Source: Candidatus Mancarchaeum sp.
Lineage (GTDB): Archaea; Micrarchaeota; Micrarchaeia; Micrarchaeales; Micrarchaeaceae
Reading direction: 5' to 3'
Assembly: GCA_027364995.1 (NCBI GenBank)
Contig: DAHXOG010000006.1
Location: 1 to 7,781 of the forward strand
DNA: 7,781 bases
The notes beneath the pieces were generated by a model. That model saw only the letters and a list, made by a program, of their open reading frames with translations, had not been told where the DNA came from and ran no database searches. Position 1 is the first letter of the stretch; every line of letters begins with the position of its first letter. The position numbers and the translations under genes were made by a program. Of the stretch, positions 1-4,908 are shown piece after piece.

Positions 1-1111
1 CCTGTTGCTGTTTCTTCTTAAGATTGAAATAGAAGTATACTGCAGATACGTTTATTATAAAGTAAGCGCTCAGCACCGCCGCATTAGATGAATCCACGAT
101 CGTCCCGAACTTTACAAAAAGCAGGAAAAATATCGATAGCACTGCCGATACGATTATTGCGTTTATCGGGGTGGAAAAGCGGTCTATGTAGGCCAGCAGT
201 CCGGGCAGCTCCTTGTCCCTCCCCAATGCGAAGAAAACCCTTGATGTGCCTAGCACTCCAGTGAGTATCACTCCAGCTGTTGCAGTAATGCCTCCAAGCG
301 CTATTATAGCTGAGAGTATGCCGCTGTGGAGGCTCCTTATTGCAGTGGATAATGGAGCCGAGGAGCTCGCCAAGGCAGTATAAGGTATAATCCCTACGGC
401 AACTATGGAGACTACTATGTATATGATAGTAGATATTATTATCGACAGTATTATCGCTTTGGGTATTGTCTTCTCGGGATCCTTTACCTCGTCGCTTATT
501 GTGGTTACCCTTGAGAATCCGGTAAACGCGAAGAATATTATTGCGGCGCCGGCTATTGTGCCCGTAAACCCGTTGGGCATGAAATTGCTGAAGTTTGCAG
601 CGTGTATGCTGCCTATTCCGAATATTATGAATATTGCCAATATCACTACATTTATTATTACGAAGGCGGATATCGTCTTTGCGGAATTCTTTATTCCCAA
701 GACGTTTATGACTGCGAATGCTATTATCGCAGCTATGGCAAAATCCACAGTGTTTATGTGCGATGAAAAGAATATGTTCACATATCCGCCCATGCTAAGC
801 GATACCGCGGCTATGGCTATTATGTTGCCGAATGTCCATAGCCATCCGCCTATGAATCCGGCGAACGGCCTGAAGGAATCTTTTGCATATTCGTATACGC
901 CTCCCTCTTTGGACACATGCCTTGCGATCTCGGCGAAGCTCAAGCCCGTGAGCATAGCTATCATGGCTGAAAGTATTATGGAGACGATTATCGACGGGCC
1001 TGCATGGCCTATCGCAACGCCTATTATAACGAATATACCTGCTCCTATTATTGCGCCAAGGTTTATCATTAATGCCTGAAGCAGCGTTACAGACCTTGAC
1101 AATTGGTTCAT
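1..1111 (-). CDS. APC-family amino-acid permease (3' end cut by window edge)
   Basis: Integral membrane transporter of the amino acid-polyamine-organocation superfamily; it should import an amino acid or related amine across the cytoplasmic membrane, substrate unknown. My minus-strand translation gives 370 residues without a stop, so the last part of the protein lies left of the window. Family signatures seen: GAIIGAGIF in the first membrane helix (residues 19-27), AEIA followed by KEGGVYEYAKDSF after helix 2, FFAFTGF then EVKDPEKTIPKAI around residues 195-220, and SRVFFALGRDKELP late in the visible part. About nine to ten hydrophobic helices are visible; the usual total is about twelve. The start is the ATG at 1109-1111, because GGTG at 1117-1120 sits five bases upstream, a good archaeal ribosome binding site. 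It lies 43 bases after the CsaA-like gene on the same strand, so co-transcription is likely. Confidence 0.9.
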   Translation of the reverse strand, partial: MNQLSRSVTLLQALMINLGAIIGAGIFVIIGVAIGHAGPSIIVSIILSAMIAMLTGLSFAEIARHVSKEGGVYEYAKDSFRPFAGFIGGWLWTFGNIIAIAAVSLSMGGYVNIFFSSHINTVDFAIAAIIAFAVINVLGIKNSAKTISAFVIINVVILAIFIIFGIGSIHAANFSNFMPNGFTGTIAGAAIIFFAFTGFSRVTTISDEVKDPEKTIPKAIILSIIISTIIYIVVSIVAVGIIPYTALASSSAPLSTAIRSLHSGILSAIIALGGITATAGVILTGVLGTSRVFFALGRDKELPGLLAYIDRFSTPINAIIVSAVLSIFFLLFVKFGTIVDSSNAAVLSAYFIINVSAVYFYFNLKKKQQQ

Positions 1112-1116
1112 CCATG

Positions 1117-1120
1117 CACC
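1117..1120 (-). promoter_or_regulatory. Ribosome binding site of the permease
   Basis: GGTG on the minus strand, five bases before the ATG at 1111. It matches the GGTGA-type Shine-Dalgarno sequence of archaea and decides the start of the permease over an in-frame TTG 18 bases upstream. Confidence 0.6.
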
Positions 1121-1154
1121 TTGGTTCAATACGGGTTTGGAAAATGATTTGGCG

Positions 1155-1481
1155 TTAGCTTATTCTGCTCCCTATCGGAGCATCTGGATATACGTTTAAT
1201 ATCATTACACCTTTATCAGTTATTGCGCCCAAAACAAGCACCTCGGATATGAAGTTTGCTACCTGCTTTGGCTTGAAATTCACAACGGCCACCACCTTCC
1301 GCCCAATAAGCTCGCTTATGCCGTAGTTCGTTATCTGGGCTGATGAATGCTTGATGCCTATCTCTGGTCCGAAGTCAATGGTGAGCTTGTAGGCCGGCTT
1401 TTTCGCTTCTGGAAAGCTCTCCGCATTTTTGATTATGCCTATGCGCATGTCCACCTTTTCGAAGTCACTATATTCTATCAT
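1155..1481 (-). CDS. csaA: CsaA-like tRNA-binding (EMAP II/OB-fold) domain protein
   Basis: Small 108-aa cytosolic protein made of a single OB-fold tRNA-binding domain, the usual length for CsaA (about 110 aa). Visible family features: FEKVDMRIG near the N-terminus (residues 7-15), FPEAKKPAYKLTIDFGPEIG (23-42), SSAQIT (46-51), NFKPKQV (68-74) and SEVLVLG (79-85). Bacterial CsaA is described as an export-related chaperone; the same fold occurs in the C-terminal part of some MetRS proteins and in Arc1p/EMAP II, where it binds tRNA. Here it stands alone just after a tRNA-Leu gene and before a permease, all on the minus strand, which does not settle its role. The start at the ATG at 1479-1481 fits the family N-terminus; no strong ribosome binding site is seen, only a weak GATGATG. 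A TATA-like box lies at 1528-1537. Confidence 0.9.
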   Translation of the reverse strand: MIEYSDFEKVDMRIGIIKNAESFPEAKKPAYKLTIDFGPEIGIKHSSAQITNYGISELIGRKVVAVVNFKPKQVANFISEVLVLGAITDKGVMILNVYPDAPIGSRIS

Positions 1482-1527
1482 AGCATCATCTTAATATTTA
1501 CCAATAACACATAGCATTAAGCGACTT

Positions 1528-1537
1528 TATTTATATA
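1528..1537 (-). promoter_or_regulatory. TATA-like box upstream of the CsaA-like gene
   Basis: Minus-strand TATATAAATA. With archaeal spacing the transcript would start near 1507, giving a leader of about 26 bases before the ATG at 1481. The AT-rich setting makes this tentative. Confidence 0.4.
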
Positions 1538-1553
1538 GATTTTTAACAGCAAA

Positions 1554-1566
1554 TGTATTTAATACA
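1554..1566. repeat. 13-bp palindrome upstream of the CsaA-like promoter
   Basis: TGTATT and AATACA are perfect 6-base inverted arms around a single T. It lies 16 bases upstream of the TATA-like box of the CsaA-like gene, so it could be an operator, but the AT content makes chance possible. Confidence 0.35.
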
Positions 1567-1589
1567 CGGGAACAAGAAGGAAATACAGC

Positions 1590-1614
1590 ATTCCAAAACG
1601 ATATTTGTTGGAAT
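1590..1614. repeat. Inverted repeat just downstream of tRNA-Leu
   Basis: ATTCCAA (1590-1596) and TTGGAAT (1608-1614) are perfect 7-base inverted arms with an 11-base loop. The repeat lies 7 bases beyond the tRNA 3' end on the minus strand, right after a T5 run, and may fold in the tRNA precursor or block read-through toward the CsaA-like gene. Confidence 0.4.
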
Positions 1615-1615
1615 A

Positions 1616-1620
1616 AAAAC
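1616..1620 (-). terminator. T5 run after tRNA-Leu
   Basis: Five T residues on the minus strand one base after the tRNA 3' end. Archaeal RNA polymerase commonly terminates at oligo-T, so this may end the tRNA transcript, perhaps helped by the adjacent inverted repeat. Confidence 0.35.
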
Positions 1621-1621
1621 A

Positions 1622-1707
1622 TGCAGGGAGAGAGATTTGAACTCTCGAACCCGCTAGGAGAACAGGCCCTGAACCTGTCGCATTTGACCAGACTTTGCTA
1701 TCCCTGC
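1622..1707 (-). tRNA. tRNA-Leu(CAG)
   Basis: 86-nt class II tRNA, read from the reverse strand. The acceptor stem GCAGGGA pairs with TCCCTGC, followed by discriminator base A. The D-arm stem is GCA/TGC with GGTC in the loop. The anticodon stem ACAGG/CCTGT encloses the loop TTCAGGG, giving anticodon CAG, which reads the leucine codon CUG. A long variable arm (TCTCCTAGCGGG) is present as expected for tRNA-Leu, and the T stem GAGAG/CTCTC encloses TTCAAAT. No intron is visible and CCA is not encoded, so it must be added after transcription. It is the first gene of the minus-strand series and is divergent from serS. Confidence 0.95.
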
Positions 1708-1761
1708 ACCATAACACGCATTAACAAACAGATCGTTATTGGCCAATCATTTTCCGTACGC

Positions 1762-1776
1762 AAAAATTATATATAT
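1762..1776 (-). promoter_or_regulatory. TATA-like box of tRNA-Leu
   Basis: Minus-strand ATATATATAATTTTT. It would place transcription start near 1745, about 38 bases before the mature tRNA 5' end. Its upstream edge touches the 13-bp palindrome at 1775-1787. Confidence 0.45.
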
Positions 1777-1787
1777 GCGTTACGCAT
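1775..1787. repeat. 13-bp palindrome abutting the tRNA-Leu TATA box
   Basis: ATGCGT and ACGCAT are perfect 6-base inverted arms around a central T. It sits where a BRE or operator would be relative to the tRNA TATA-like box, in the spacer shared with serS. It is less AT-biased than its surroundings. Confidence 0.45.
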
Positions 1788-1803
1788 CCTATGACTGTTG
1801 GAT

Positions 1804-1825
1804 ATATTACAATGCTTTGTAATAT
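1804..1825. repeat. Perfect 9-bp inverted repeat in the tRNA-Leu/serS spacer
   Basis: ATATTACAA (1804-1812) and TTGTAATAT (1817-1825) are perfect inverted arms with the 4-base loop TGCT. It lies between the two divergent promoters, 25 bases upstream of the serS TATA-like box, and resembles a binding site for a dimeric regulator. A hairpin in RNA is the alternative. Confidence 0.5.
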
Positions 1826-1850
1826 TAATATTTGCGTTATGAATATGCAT

Positions 1851-1858
1851 TATTTATA
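1851..1858 (+). promoter_or_regulatory. TATA-like box upstream of serS
   Basis: TATTTATA; transcription would start near 1880, leaving about 40 bases before the chosen start codon. Other AT-rich stretches at 1861-1872 and 1885-1891 could serve instead and would give a shorter leader. Confidence 0.35.
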
Positions 1859-1922
1859 GCATTAATTATTTTCAGCTTGAGTGTGTTTTTTAGTTGCAAT
1901 AAGCTCAGTAAAAATGATTTTT

Positions 1923-3224
1923 ATGATAACTACGAAATATGTGAGGGACCACATACAGGAGATACGCGCATCGCTAGCCAAGAGGAAGAGCGATTACCCC
2001 ATAGACGAGCTGTTGGAGCTCGATGAGAAATGGAGAAAAAATAGAACAGAATTGCAGGAGATGCAGGCAAAAAGGAACAGGATAAGCATGGAGGTCTCGC
2101 AGCTCAAGAAGGAGGGCAAGGATGCCGATTCCAGGATAAAGGAAGTGGCTTCCATGAAGGAAAGGATGCAGAGCCTTGATGCCGAGATAGGCGCCATAGA
2201 TGGTAAGATAGAAAAGCTACTGCTCAACATGCCCAATACACTGCATGAGAGCGTTCCGTACGGGCTTGACGATAACGATAACCTTGAGATCAAGGTATGG
2301 GGAGATGCCAGCAAAAAGATCGCAAAAGGGCACGAGGAGATACTCGAAAGTATGGGATTAATAGACATAGAAAGGGCTGCGAAGATATCAGGCGCGCGAT
2401 TCTATTACCTCAAGGGAGACATAGCGCTGCTCGAGCAGGCACTCATAAGCTTCGCGTTGGATGAGCTGTCTAAGAAGGGCTATACCGCCATAGCCCCTCC
2501 ACTCATGATGAGGAGGGAGTACTACAAGGGCGTCACGGCATTGGGAGATTTCGAGGAGCAGCTTTACAGGGTCACAGATACCGCAGAGGCAGGCAACATT
2601 AGCGATTACGAAAGGATGGAAGAGGATTTATATATGATATCTACGGCAGAGCATCCGATGGCAGCAATGCATGCAGGAGAGGTATTGAGCGTAAACGAGC
2701 TGCCGATAAAATATGTTGGAATAAGCCCTGCGTTCAGGAGGGAGGCCGGATCGCATGGCAAGGATTCCAAGGGCATATTCAGGGTGCACCAGTTCTACAA
2801 GGTAGAGCAGTTCATATTCTGCAAGCCGGAGGACTCGTGGAATTACTACAACGAGCTGCTTGCGAATTCCGAGGAGCTCACGCAAAAGCTCGGAATACCA
2901 TACCATGTGGTTGACATATGCACTGGAGACATAGGGACAGTGGCTGCTAAGAAGAACGACATAGAGGCTTACATGCCAGGGCAGGGCAAATACAGGGAGA
3001 TAGTCTCTTGCTCGAACTGCACGGATTGGCAAAGCCTAAGGCTTGACATAAAGTACGATGAGAAAGGAGAGCGCAAATACGTGCATACGCTTAACAGCAC
3101 GGCCATAGCGATTTCCAGGATGATAGTTGCGATAGTTGAAAACTATTACAATGAAGACGGCACCATAACAGTGCCAAAAGTCCTTGTTCCGTACATGCAC
3201 AAGGACAAGATAACAGGCATCTAG
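1923..3224 (+). CDS. serS: Seryl-tRNA synthetase
   Basis: Class II aminoacyl-tRNA synthetase that charges tRNA-Ser with serine in the cytosol; it may also charge tRNA-Sec where one exists. From the ATG at 1923 it is 433 aa, close to the usual 420-430. Residues 1-20 match the family opening (K-x-[VI]-R then a helix). Residues about 27-100 form the charged, heptad-like helical arm that grips the long variable arm of tRNA-Ser. The core has motif 1 near 180-200, the TAEH serine-site loop at 241-244, motif 2 FRREAGSHGKDSKG at 271-284, CTGDIG near 333-338, and motif 3 LNSTAIAISR at 390-399. It is the common SerRS type, not the rare methanogen type. Starts at 1914 (ATG) or 1881 (GTG) are also open, but the family N-terminus fits 1923 or 1914 best. 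No Shine-Dalgarno sequence is seen at any of them. Confidence 0.95.
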   Translation: MITTKYVRDHIQEIRASLAKRKSDYPIDELLELDEKWRKNRTELQEMQAKRNRISMEVSQLKKEGKDADSRIKEVASMKERMQSLDAEIGAIDGKIEKLLLNMPNTLHESVPYGLDDNDNLEIKVWGDASKKIAKGHEEILESMGLIDIERAAKISGARFYYLKGDIALLEQALISFALDELSKKGYTAIAPPLMMRREYYKGVTALGDFEEQLYRVTDTAEAGNISDYERMEEDLYMISTAEHPMAAMHAGEVLSVNELPIKYVGISPAFRREAGSHGKDSKGIFRVHQFYKVEQFIFCKPEDSWNYYNELLANSEELTQKLGIPYHVVDICTGDIGTVAAKKNDIEAYMPGQGKYREIVSCSNCTDWQSLRLDIKYDEKGERKYVHTLNSTAIAISRMIVAIVENYYNEDGTITVPKVLVPYMHKDKITGI

Positions 3225-3240
3225 TAGTATTTTATTAGTT

Positions 3241-3272
3241 GGCTGGCAATAATCCTTGCCGGCTTGATTTTT
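3241..3272 (+). terminator. Stem-loop plus T5 after serS
   Basis: GGCTGGCAA (3241-3249) pairs with TTGCCGGCT (3256-3264) over nine base pairs, two of them G-T wobbles, with the 6-base loop TAATCC; T5 follows at 3268-3272. It looks like an intrinsic terminator 16 bases after the serS stop codon and would separate serS from prf1 transcription. Confidence 0.6.
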
Positions 3273-3281
3273 ACATATTAG
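3269..3281 (+). promoter_or_regulatory. TATA-like box upstream of prf1
   Basis: TTTTACATATTA-type stretch. Transcription would start near 3300, giving a leader of under ten bases before the prf1 ATG at 3309. It overlaps the T-run of the serS stem-loop. Confidence 0.35.
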
Positions 3282-3308
3282 CCATGATAATAAAACAAAG
3301 TGCGATAA

Positions 3309-4505
3309 ATGAAGGAGGAATATCACATTAAGAAGGAGCTTAAGAGGCTTGCATCGATAAAAGGTGCAGGGACAGAGCTCATAAGCGTATACATACCGCC
3401 AGGTTTCCCGATAAGCGACGAGGTGGCCAAGCTCAGGGACGAGCACGGGCAGGCGTCTAACATAAAGTCAAAGACTACGAGGCTCAATGTGCAGGGAGCG
3501 CTGGAGAAGATAATGCAGTACCTTAAGCTTTACAGGATGCCTCCGGAGAAGGGGCTTGCGATATTCTGCGGCAATATAAGCAACGAGCAGTCCAAGCCTG
3601 ACGTGGAGCTTTTCTCCATGGAGCCACCAGAGCCCATAAAGGCGAATATATACAGGTGCGACTCGACATTCTTGTTGGAGCCAATAGAGCGCATGATGGA
3701 GACCACGGATAGGTACGGCGTCGTCATAATGGACGGCAGCGATGCTACGATAGGCATACTTGCGGGCGCGCAGTTCATAGTCGACAAGAAGCTGAGGTCA
3801 TTCGCGCACCAGAAGGTGCATAAGGGCGGCCAGTCGGCAGCTAGGTACGACAGGGCAAGGGAGGAGAGCATAGAAGATTATTACAAGGCGATAGCCGAAG
3901 CGATAAACGACCTTTTCATAAAGCACGAGTTCAAGCTCAAGGGATTGGTAGTTGGAGGGCCTGGGCCTGCCAAAGAGGACTTCGTAAAATCGAAGAACCT
4001 CAATTACCAGATAAAGGTGTTGGGCATCTTCAATACAGGATATACTGACGAGAACGCAGGATTCAGGGAGTTATTGGAACAGGCGAAGGAGGTATTGTCG
4101 GAGCAGCAGGTGGTGCAGGAGCAGAAGATTATGGGAAGGTTCCTCAGCGAGATTTCGCACAATGGATTGGCTACGAACGGGTATGAGAAGGTGAAAAAGG
4201 CATTGCAGTCCAACAATGTCTCTATGCTAATAATAAGCGAGGATCTGGAATTGTACAAGGTGCATTATAAGTGCAACACCTGCAATACGGAATTCGACGC
4301 GTTGGAGCAGGGCAACCAGCGCCAGCTGAAGCACGACGACGGGGGCAACCTCATAATAACGGAGGAGAAAGACGCTGTTGAGGAATTGGTGGATATGGCT
4401 GACAAGCTCGGTGTCCAGATATCGTTCATTTCATCGGAAAACCAATACGGCAAGGAGCTGTTTTTGGGATTCGGAGGAGTAGCCGCATTGTTAAGGTACA
4501 GATAA
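3309..4505 (+). CDS. prf1: Peptide chain release factor aRF1
   Basis: Archaeal class-1 release factor of the eRF1 family: it recognises all three stop codons at the ribosomal A site and triggers peptide release, working with aEF1A and ABCE1. It has 398 aa, slightly under the usual 410-420. Domain 1 carries NIKS (51-54) and YxCxxxF (Y115, C117, F121) for stop-codon reading. Domain 2 carries GGQ (173-175) within HKGGQSAARYDRAREE for peptidyl-tRNA hydrolysis. Domain 3 ends with the typical FGGVAALLRY. The C-terminal mini-domain has one CxxC pair (C322, C325), but the second pair expected for a zinc site in many archaeal aRF1 proteins is absent; the corresponding stretch reads QRQLKHDDGGN. No ribosome binding site precedes the ATG; GGAGG lies just inside the gene (3314-3318), so a leaderless or short-leader transcript is likely. 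Confidence 0.96.
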   Translation: MKEEYHIKKELKRLASIKGAGTELISVYIPPGFPISDEVAKLRDEHGQASNIKSKTTRLNVQGALEKIMQYLKLYRMPPEKGLAIFCGNISNEQSKPDVELFSMEPPEPIKANIYRCDSTFLLEPIERMMETTDRYGVVIMDGSDATIGILAGAQFIVDKKLRSFAHQKVHKGGQSAARYDRAREESIEDYYKAIAEAINDLFIKHEFKLKGLVVGGPGPAKEDFVKSKNLNYQIKVLGIFNTGYTDENAGFRELLEQAKEVLSEQQVVQEQKIMGRFLSEISHNGLATNGYEKVKKALQSNNVSMLIISEDLELYKVHYKCNTCNTEFDALEQGNQRQLKHDDGGNLIITEEKDAVEELVDMADKLGVQISFISSENQYGKELFLGFGGVAALLRYR

Positions 4506-4515
4506 TTTAGAATGC

Positions 4516-4529
4516 ATGTTATAAAACAT
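4516..4529. repeat. Small inverted repeat in the prf1/small-ORF convergent gap
   Basis: ATGTT (4516-4520) and AACAT (4525-4529) with a 4-base ATAA loop, in the 40-base gap between two convergent genes. It is a weak AT-rich hairpin that may help termination in both directions. Confidence 0.25.
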
Positions 4530-4545
4530 AGCTTACAGAGAGCAT

Positions 4546-4722
4546 TTATTCCAAATGCCCTCTTATCTCTTCCATCATTCTGTTGTACTCTTCAAGCTCT
4601 TCCTTCCTTACCCTTGTGAGCATGTTGCCTTCTTTCACGACTACAAACTCACCTTCTACTGGTTTTGAAAGCTCTTCAAGAAGCTTGTCCTTGTCGAAAT
4701 GCTTTAGGTACCACATCCTCAT
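4546..4722 (-). CDS. Small unrecognised protein, 58 aa
   Basis: I do not recognise this gene. The minus strand encodes 58 residues from the ATG at 4720-4722 to the TAA at 4546-4548. The product starts MRMWYLKHFDKDKLLEEL, has a short beta-like centre (EGEFVVVKEGNMLTRVR) and ends in a strongly charged helix (KEELEEYNRMMEEIRGHLE). It has no cysteines, membrane segment or signal peptide, so it should be a soluble cytosolic protein, perhaps a binding partner or small regulator. Support for a real gene: GGTGGT nine bases before the ATG, a good TATA-like box (4739-4750), no overlap with other genes, and amphipathic composition instead of random AT-rich sequence. The TATA spacing puts transcription start almost at the first ATG, so a leaderless start at the third residue (4716) is possible. 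It is convergent with prf1 and divergent from the protease gene. Confidence 0.65.
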   Translation of the reverse strand: MRMWYLKHFDKDKLLEELSKPVEGEFVVVKEGNMLTRVRKEELEEYNRMMEEIRGHLE

Positions 4723-4738
4723 GCCCGTATTACCACCA

Positions 4739-4750
4739 TTATATAAAAAT
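4739..4750 (-). promoter_or_regulatory. TATA-like box of the 58-aa ORF
   Basis: Minus-strand ATTTTTATATAA, centred about 22 bases upstream of the ATG at 4722, as expected for a leaderless or near-leaderless archaeal transcript. The GCGTTA element at 4756-4767 lies a few bases further upstream. Confidence 0.45.
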
Positions 4751-4755
4751 TAATT

Positions 4756-4767
4756 ATAACGCAATAT
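4756..4767 (-). promoter_or_regulatory. GCGTTA-containing promoter-proximal element
   Basis: The minus strand reads ATATTGCGTTAT. Close relatives occur on the plus strand at 1828-1840 (upstream of serS) and 1772-1782 (tRNA-Leu promoter). Here and at serS the GCGTTA core ends roughly ten bases before the TATA-like box. It could be a regulator or BRE-linked site, on weak evidence. Confidence 0.3.
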
Positions 4768-4823
4768 TTACAAATGTTACTTTATCTGGTTGCAGCGATA
4801 AGTTTTTGTAATTGCCATTTACG

Positions 4824-4844
4824 GCTTGGCATCAAGCAATTTTT
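4824..4844 (+). terminator. Orphan terminator-like hairpin upstream of the protease gene
   Basis: GCTTG (4824-4828) pairs perfectly with CAAGC (4833-4837) around a GCAT tetraloop, then AA and T5 (4840-4844). It lies 62 bases before the protease start with no plus-strand gene directly in front, so it could end a short RNA, act as an attenuator, or stop read-through from prf1. An alternative pairing, AATTGC (4810-4815) with GCAATT (4836-4841), competes with it. Confidence 0.4.
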
Positions 4845-4862
4845 AGGTTAAGCGCTAAATAG

Positions 4863-4887
4863 CTTTATCATTAAATTATAGTTATAA
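4863..4887 (+). promoter_or_regulatory. AT-rich promoter region of the protease gene
   Basis: Two TATA-like stretches, CTTTATCATT and AAATTATAGTTATAA. The first would start transcription near 4893 and include the GGGAG ribosome binding site at 4899-4903; the second would start it at about that site. Confidence 0.3.
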
Positions 4888-4898
4888 GATAATTCGTA

Positions 4899-4903
4899 GG
4901 GAG
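4899..4903 (+). promoter_or_regulatory. Ribosome binding site deciding the TTG start of the protease
   Basis: GGGAG, five bases before the TTG at 4909 but only two before the TTG at 4906. An in-frame TAG at 4897-4899 rules out any start further upstream, so TTG at 4909 is preferred. Confidence 0.5.
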
Positions 4904-4908
4904 CTTTG

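Noticed and set aside
405..1079. Plus-strand open frame of 224 codons
   Set aside because: It is antisense to the APC permease, whose minus-strand translation shows clear family motifs. The plus-strand product is a low-complexity mirror of the ATA- and GCA-rich codons.
795..1115. Minus-strand open frame starting at 1115
   Set aside because: It overlaps the permease start in another frame, and its Arg/Cys-rich product resembles no family.
1881..1922. Longer serS N-terminus from GTG at 1881
   Set aside because: The extra 14 residues do not match the conserved SerRS start, and the segment lies in the probable promoter and leader.
1832..2026. Plus-strand frame with a lipoprotein-like N-terminus (hydrophobic run then SCNK)
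   Set aside because: It needs a TTG start, lies in AT-rich promoter sequence and runs out of frame into serS. The lipobox resemblance is likely chance.
2628..3446. Minus-strand open frames within serS and prf1
   Set aside because: They are shadows of two well-recognised plus-strand genes and have Tyr/Cys/Leu-rich products without recognisable motifs.
4780..4844. Box C/D or H/ACA small RNA in the protease upstream spacer
   Set aside because: No convincing C, D, C', D' or ACA boxes were seen; only the hairpin and T-run are supported.
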